In this document: positions 57,901-64,000 of the stretch, piece after piece
Layout of the letters: each line of letters opens with the position of its first letter
Numbering within the stretch: position 1 is the stretch's first letter
Assembly (NCBI GenBank): GCA_963920635.1
Contig: OY987301.1
Span: forward strand, 57,294,560-57,358,559
Direction: 5' to 3'
Length of the DNA stretch: 64,000 nt
Origin: Pseudeuparius sepicola
Taxonomy: Eukaryota; Arthropoda; Insecta; Coleoptera; Anthribidae
Program-made: the position numbers and the translations under genes
Notes under the pieces: model-generated
The model's input: the letters and a program-made list of their open reading frames with translations, nothing else
What the model was told of the DNA's origin: nothing
Databases searched by the model: none

Positions 57901-58163
57901 TGCGCGCGCAATAAATTGCGCGCACAAACTATAGCGTACGCATGGGTCATGGGTGTAGTAGCGCGCAAAAGTTGTCTGACTTGCTTCCTCTTCGAAAAGC
58001 ATGCTGCTTTTAGTGTCAAACACACAGAGCTCGACCGAGTACGAAAGACGCCATCCTTCGCCTCAGACCAAATGCAACAACAACAACGCATTGCGCGTGC
58101 ACAATCGATAACTACAACAACGACACCAACAACGTTGCTGCCTCGTACTTTCCGGCAGGGAGA
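57901..58163 (+). promoter_or_regulatory. CpG-rich putative promoter/5' UTR
   Basis: Repeated GCGCGCAAT dyads (57901-57925, 58090-58103, 58431-58443) resemble NRF1-type TGCGCAYGCGCA sites. They sit in a CpG-rich island just upstream of an open exon at 58163. CpG-rich promoters with such palindromes drive many animal housekeeping and neuronal genes. No TATA box was identified. The function is inferred. Confidence 0.35.
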
Positions 58164-58369
58164 TGGAGCGATGGCCGGGCGAGCCGTGTCTGGACCTCGA
58201 CCCGAACCCGGTGAGGCTTTTCATGCCGGCGAAGAGCCGGCGCCGCATCGAGGTCGAGTCGGGCGCCGCCTGCGCGCCTGTGGCGGCGGCGGCGCCGACG
58301 CCCCCCGCCGCCGGCGCCGAGCGGCGCTGGTGCGACGGCGAGGCTGCGGATGGGGAAGACAGGCGGTCG
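58163..58369 (+). CDS. candidate host first coding exon (GC-rich), function unknown
   Basis: The ATG at 58163 has G at -3 and +4 (good start context). The following 69 codons are open, beginning MERWPGEPCLDLDPNPVRLF, then a basic 'MPAKSRRRIEVE' and a Pro/Ala-rich stretch. They end at a consensus donor 'TCG|GTGAGAG' in phase 0. A second donor-like GTGAGG lies earlier, near 58213. Composition is far more GC-rich than anything else nearby. The basic patch could be a nuclear localisation signal. I do not recognise the gene. The alternatives are a captured fragment inside a mobile element or chance openness of GC-rich DNA, since several overlapping frames are also open. Confidence 0.45.
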
Positions 58370-58817
58370 GTGAGAGAAATTCGGTGGCGAGGGGCGCACG
58401 GCGGCGCGCGCAGATGTTGAGAGCCCAAAGTATTGCGCGCGCAAAGAAATAATTTTAAAATATCTCTCGGTGTTTGTACAGAGTACTCCGAAAGATCGTA
58501 TTTTTGCTATGTTTGAAGCTATTTTGTGAACGCCCTGTATAAGTTATGACCGTGAAACTTGGTATGTGGGGTTTTCGGGTATGGCCAATACGACTGTGCT
58601 ATTCATTTTTTTCCTAAAAAAATGCCTAATGTACTTTTGCAGTTTTTGGGGGAATAATTTTGATCGTAGTAGGTCATGGAAAAGACGAATCTGAAAAAAA
58701 TTTGTGTCAAAATATAGATCTTTCGGAGCACTATATTTAAAAAAAAAAGTTTTTGAAAATCGGTCAACCCGTAAAAAAATAAAGAATTGTCTCGACTTGA
58801 AGTGAAACACACTGTAT

Positions 58818-59326
58818 TTTTGCACTTTTGAAATCTGCTCATCAGGGCAATCAAGATGATATTAAACTTTGTGGCATTATCTTTTTCCGTTTTTGAAAAA
58901 TTCCGTATTCAAATTTTATACTAAATTTATTTAACTCGAATTTGTGGATCTCGCGATAGACGATCAATGTAATAACGAAAAATATTTGTTTTAAATAAGA
59001 GATTAAGATAGTGAAACTCCAAAACGTTTATGGGCTTTTACGATTTTCCTGAAATTCTTTATTTCGAGAATATAATCAGTAAAATTTGAAAAGGCTCCTA
59101 AACATTTTGGAGTTTCACTATATTACTCTCTTGTTTAAAACAAATATTTTTTGTCATTACATCGATAATCTATCTTTATCACGAGATCCACAAATTTGAG
59201 TTAAATAAATTTAGTATAAAATTTGAAAACGGAAGTTTTCAAAAACGGAAAAAGATAATGCCCCAAAGTTTAGTATCATTTTAATTGCCTTGATGGGCAG
59301 ATTTCAAAAATGCAAAAAAAGTTATG
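58818..59326. repeat. large palindrome, arms ~215 bp
   Basis: Arms 58818-59029 and 59106-59326 are reverse complements with small changes (shared 'AAATCTGC', 'CACAAATT', 'AAACAAATATTTTT', 'GGAGTTTCACTAT'). Mariner-like 'TGAAACACACTGTA' lies at the left edge. Probably a MITE. Confidence 0.7.
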
Positions 59327-59329
59327 TCT

Positions 59330-60411
59330 GCCACAGCTTTCTAGAACACACTGTACACGGTCCAATAGCGTCACAAAAAACTTTGTATTAGTATCTAAAA
59401 CTTTTGTAAAAAACTTTTTTTTCTAACCTAAAAAACTAGCAAGTTAAGGGGGTGTCAATTTATAATGAACCACCCTGTTCATACCATTTTACCCCATATA
59501 ACTACCTAATTTTTTAAGTTTAAGAAATATAATGTAGTTTCAAAAGTTTTAGTATTTTTGGTGGGATTTTCTATATACAGTGTGTTTCACTTTCAAACGT
59601 ACAATTCCGTATTTTTCGAAATTTTTGGTCGACTTTCAAAATTATTTTTTTAACATATTGTACTCAAAGAGCTCTATCTTTTGGGCTACAGTTTTTTATA
59701 TACGACCATTCCATGGCCTACTGCAATCAAACGAAGACCCCAAAAATCACGAAATCGTGTTAGGCATTTTTTGTTTGAAAAATAATTAGTTCCGTCGAAT
59801 TCATCTTACCTCAGATCCCTATTTCCGCGGTTTCAATATTCTAGCACTTAGAAAATATGGCCAAATTTCGAAAAAATGCACTTTTAGGAGTGCCCTGTAT
59901 AAAACACGGACCTTATTTTGTGAATGTTTTTTCACAAATCGAAATGATCTTGCCCAAAGTACTATTATAAATGATTTGGTATGCCTATCTCATACAGGGT
60001 GTTTGGAAAGAAAAAGCGAATTTGCCTAATTGTCCCACTCAAATCAAGGTTCATATTTTCACATTTTGCCCCGGACTGGAAGTATCAACAGCTTGCCTGA
60101 ATGATTAACAAATGACAGTTTACGTTTTATTTTCACAATTTTCTCTTATACTCAATTTAACAGATTGTGAAAACATAAAAAATAGGTTTTAACGACCTAT
60201 ATTGTAATAAATGGCTGAAGCAAACTTATAACATATCGTTGGTATCGGGACGAAGCGTAGATTGCGAAAATTTAATAGAAATATACAAGATGTTTAATTT
60301 AAAAACTTAAGTTTCGTTTGCGCAGCATTTTTTATTGAACACCCAACCATGAAAAAACCCAACAAAATCCTAAAACTTCTGTCTCTAGATGGTTTTCTTT
60401 AACTCGAAAAA
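59330..60411. other. mixed mariner-type end fragments, no gene seen
   Basis: Contains 'ACCACCCTGTTC' (59467), 'TACAGTGTGTTTCAC' (59577) and 'TACAGGGTGTTTGGAAAG' (59996) ends, none with an evident partner. Confidence 0.45.
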
Positions 60412-61571
60412 TACAGGGTGAGTCAGAATGTATAGTAAATGCTTTAAAGGGGTGTTCGGCAGGTGGTTTTAAGGGGGGTCTTTCATATAAAATTTTTCGA
60501 TTTGGGCTTTCCTTGCCAAGTTATTCTGGTCTACAAGGTGACCCAAAAGTTTTTTCTTTATTTATATCTCAATAACGGCGCTACTTAAAAATTTGAAATA
60601 TGATATGTGTCATCTACTTACTGGAAGACGCCTTAGGGTAGTTTATTCATTAAAATTTACACAGTGCCCTAAAAAAGGGTAAAAACTAACAACCCCTATT
60701 AATTTTTTTGCTCAAACTTTTTTGAGGTTATCTTTTTGGTCTTATAGGTCCATCATTTCAGTGTATCTTTTCATTTTGCAACAAAAGTGTACTCTTGTTT
60801 CATAACGATAAAATCAACCGTGTGCGTTGAACTTGGCAAAACGTGCCCCAAAACACCTGTTAACTTCAACATTCGAAACATAAAATTTTTACCTACCGGT
60901 TTGAAACGCTACACATCGACTCTACCATTTAAACTGAGCAAATTCTTATGAACAATGTACCAAAACTTATTAGCTTTCAAAATGGAAAGGATTGAATTTA
61001 ACAAAATTTGAACACCCTATTTCAAGAAAACCAATTCTGTTTTGACCAATGTCCAATTGGTATTTTTTTCCTTATTTTAAATGTACAGTCGATCTGTAAC
61101 GTTTGAAAGCGGTAGGTAAAAATTTTTTGTTTCGAATGTTGAAGTCAACAGGTGTTTTGGGGCACGTTTTGCCAATTTCAACGCAAACGGTTGATTTTAT
61201 CGTTATGAAACAAGAGTACACTTTTGTTGCAAAATGAAAAGATACACTGAAATGATGGACCTAGAAGACCAAACAAATTACCTCAAAAAAGTTTGAGCAA
61301 AAAAATTAATAGGGGTTGATAGTTTTTACCCATTTTTAGGGCACTGTGTAAATGAATATAGTACCCTAAGGCGTCTTCCAGTAAGTAGATAACACATACC
61401 AAATTTCAAATTTTTAAGTAGCGCCGTTATTGAGATATAAATAAAAAATATACTTTTGGGTCACCTTGTAGACCCGAATAACTTGGCAAGGAAAGCCCAA
61501 ATCGAAAAATTTTATATGAAAGGATATACTATACATGAAAGTATTTACTATACATTCTGACTCACCCTGTA
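60412..61571. mobile_element. mariner-type palindromic element, arms ~540 bp
   Basis: It starts TACAGGGTGAGTCAGAATGT and ends in the complement. The arms are nearly continuous inverted repeats of about 540 bp around a short centre (about 60950-61020). TA follows the right end; the left flank is AA, so one duplication has mutated. No transposase frame. Transcripts would fold into a long hairpin. Confidence 0.85.
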
Positions 61572-62490
61572 TAGAAGACAAAAAAGGGAACGACAAATGC
61601 TGGGCCAGCCCTTGATGCCCATGTTACGATCTTGACCGGGAAACGTTAATTTCTGGCCCAAAAATTTCTGGTCGGTCGTAAAAACACTTTTCTTACTCGT
61701 CGTTTAAGGGATAATAGAAATTCATTTTGCACCCTACGGGGAAAGTATATCGAAATTGAAATTTATGAAGTTTTTCCTTCATATTTTCGCAAAGTCAAAA
61801 ATGATGAAAGTTTGGGGTCTAATACCATCGACTGACGGACTCTATATTCTAATATCCGGTATATCATTATATATTATAAATATTATGATTATGTTTGAAA
61901 ACAAAGGGGAAACCTAATTTTAGTTTATAAGAATGTAGCAAAATGGTCCAGTGGGACTTTTCTTTAATGAATTTTGTTCGTTCTAGCGTCGTCGAGCTTA
62001 GCTAAAACTAAAAAAAATCATTTGAAAAATGGCCCAGCATTTTTAATTTCGAATATAAAATTACTCTAATTTTAATTATTGTACTACTTATTTAAAAAAA
62101 CACGTGATAGGTTTTTACCGTTTACCGCCACAAATTTATATATATAGGTTCTAAACCACACACTCCTAGAAAAATCAACACCAAATCTACAAACCTGTGA
62201 AAACAATAATTATTAATTACACCCAAAAAGCAACAACAATTATTATTCTCACGCCCTGTATAGTAACAAGGTAGCAAAAACAAGTCATTAATAGCACGAT
62301 GAATGGAAAAATGATTGCCAGTAAGCAGCGACATTTATTATAGCAGGACTTACCTTTACCTTTTAACAAAATGCATGTTAAATAAATTTCCTATTTTTAT
62401 CGTTACAGAGAATATTAAAAACAATTTCAATTCTTTTCTACTTACATACAGTAGATATACAAATTCAGTTCAGAGAAAGATTAGGTACTT
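61572..62490. other. intergenic DNA, no gene seen
   Basis: No recognisable genes. A 'CACGCCCTGTATAG' end-like sequence lies near 62250. Confidence 0.4.
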
Positions 62491-62493
62491 ATA

Positions 62494-62867
62494 CTAAAAT
62501 CAAGTAACTCTTATTGCCTGGCCTAAATAAAAGCACGTGTTCGATGACGTTCCGCGAAATAAGACGATTGGTCTTGATCAATAGGCCATAAAATATCAGC
62601 GCGCCTGGCAACAGGGATATACTCGATCGCCGATGTACTCTTATGTGGTTTTATCTCGTTGTTTTCAGCTATTTAGACACTGCCACAAAGAATTTTATCG
62701 ATATTTTGAATCATTTTAATTAAGCCAATAAATTTTTTCCGAAATATTTTTACGTAAACAATTGTAAAAGAAAAATTATATAAAGGTCGCGCCTCAGTGC
62801 GGCTCTGGCGAATATCTAAACGCACACATTCTTGTTTGCATCTGGCGTAAGAGTTATTTGATTTTGG
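62494..62867. mobile_element. MITE (CTAAAATCRAG ends), copy 2
   Basis: Aligns along its length with 36128-36459 in the same orientation, with one extra segment near 62560-62640. Terminal inverted repeats are more diverged than in copy 1. Confidence 0.75.
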
Positions 62868-63418
62868 TATATGGTTTGACGTAGGTACATTAAAATAATA
62901 ATTTAATTTCCCCACACCCACCGCCATTTTTCTTGGGTTCCCTTTATTACGGAGACGCTTTTGGATATTTCATGAGGTCCTGCGGCGTAGGCAGGACCTG
63001 AGTAATTCATGGGGAAGTCCCCCAGATGAGATAAATATTATAAAAGAACTGGTCGTGGGGTGAGGGTAATCCTGAAAGTAGGTCAGATGTGCTTGTAGTT
63101 AACCATTTTTTTTACTAGAGACATGCACAAAATGCGTCTGATTTCACAGAAGAGATGGCATTTGACGGATTGGTCATCTGGAGAAGTATCTCTGCCGAGT
63201 ACATGAATGTGCTATATTGTATGTTGTAGGTTCATAATTATTATAATATGGAATTTGTGTTAGTTGTGTTTTCAAATTGTAGAGGAAAATTCCTGTATAC
63301 CTAGAAGAATTCCGGACGAAGATATCTTCGTAATATTGAAAAAGTAAAATTTTGTCAAGATAATTTTTTTATATAGACATCTAGAATGTTACGAGGAGTT
63401 ACATTGTGGTTTCCTATA

Positions 63419-64000
63419 CAGGGTGATTCAGTTTTATTCTGCGACACTTCAACAGAAAACCAAAAAATAACCGCACTTTCTTCTATCAACTATATCATTT
63501 TAAGGCCTTATAAAAAAGTTACCTGGTGTTAAAGTTGCAAGAAATATGTGGAATTTATTGAATACTTTACAAACTAGTTGAGATATTTAAGTCATATTTC
63601 AATTTCTTACGTAAATTTTAATTGTAAACAAAAACGTTTTCTTTGCATTTTTTCATATGTGTCATGGTTTCATAGCAAATTTGATTTTTTCATATTATTT
63701 CGGGCCACTTCTGAAAAAATTAACTTAAAACTTCTTTCCATAAGTAACACCCAAAGTAGAAAAAATGTGTTTTTTACTTTAAATACAGTAACTTTTCCCA
63801 ATAAACTTACCCATTCAAGGTTTTACTTTTCAAGATACAGAGCGTAACATTAATTGTATCTTAAATAGGTAAGTTTATTCGAAACAGTTACTTTATTTCA
63901 GGTAGAGAACACATTATTTCTACTTTAAGTGTTACTTATGGAGCAAAGTTTTTGGATAATTTTTCAGAAATACCCCTAAATAATATAATAATAATAATAA
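63419..64000 (+). mobile_element. mariner-type palindromic element, cut by the window end
   Basis: It begins CAGGGTGATTCAGTTTTATT, and 63418-63700 matches the complement of 4305-4745. An internal palindrome is centred near 63845 (63700-63800 pairs with 63890-63980). The right arm therefore runs past 64000. The frame at 63578-63847 is a by-product. Confidence 0.7.

Noticed and set aside
57754..58023. Minus-strand ORF upstream of the GC island
   Set aside because: Crosses a G-run hairpin and mobile-element edge; no recognisable content.
58112..58452. Other long ORFs in the GC-rich island on both strands
   Set aside because: GC-rich DNA is open in most frames; only the 58163 frame has a good start and a phase-matched donor.

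Overview
The window looks like AT-rich, transposon-saturated genomic DNA from an insect. The reasons are a spliced metazoan SH3-domain gene with a 52-nt intron, a piggyBac copy with TTAA ends, many Tc1/mariner elements with 'TACAGGGTG...CACCCTGTA' termini, hAT, PIF/Harbinger-like and DIRS-like elements, and tRNA-derived polymerase III sequences. There are no operons, ribosome binding sites, CRISPR arrays or rRNA genes. The order of insect cannot be fixed from sequence alone.

Host genes are sparse. The clear one is on the minus strand at 8.7-9.1 kb: two exons of an SH3 protein resembling Stac, joined by clean phase-0 splice sites. A second candidate is a CpG-rich first coding exon at 58.16-58.37 kb, the only strongly GC-rich coding-looking island. 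A SWIM zinc-finger gene of a repetitive arthropod family lies at 52.7-53.2 kb (minus) and looks decayed.

Layout. 0-3.7 kb: AT-rich sequence, a possible LTR remnant, two tRNA-derived fragments, and a GC-rich block. 4.1-6 kb: a dead Tc1-type transposase bracketed by direct repeats. 6.4-7.6 kb: a terminal-inverted-repeat (TIR) element packed with about 12 copies of a dyad motif. 8.2-9.1 kb: a TTAA MITE and the Stac exons. 9.5-10.7 kb: a dead LINE reverse transcriptase. 12.9-15.6 kb: nested mariner and hAT-like insertions. 16.7-17.7 kb: a repeat carrying a MITE that itself contains a tRNA-like gene. 18-30 kb: several MITEs and unassigned DNA. 30.2-32.5 kb: a complete but inactivated piggyBac. 35-36.5 kb: a hAT element with an exact 8-bp target duplication and two nested MITEs. 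37.4-42.8 kb: a DIRS-like tyrosine-recombinase retrotransposon (minus) whose recombinase frame is split by a Harbinger-like MITE. 43-47.6 kb: inverted-repeat elements, including a nested pair with 3-bp target duplications and an empty-site paralogue alongside. 49.2-50.3 kb: a paralogue of the 16.7-kb repeat that lacks the tRNA MITE but has a different insertion. 54.4-61.6 kb: mariner-type MITEs, two of them near-identical 607-bp copies. 62.5-64 kb: a second copy of a MITE seen at 36.1 kb and one truncated at the window edge.

The most informative signals are the filled/empty-site pairs. They define TE boundaries and target duplications from this window alone, and they show a tRNA-like polymerase III gene carried inside a MITE.
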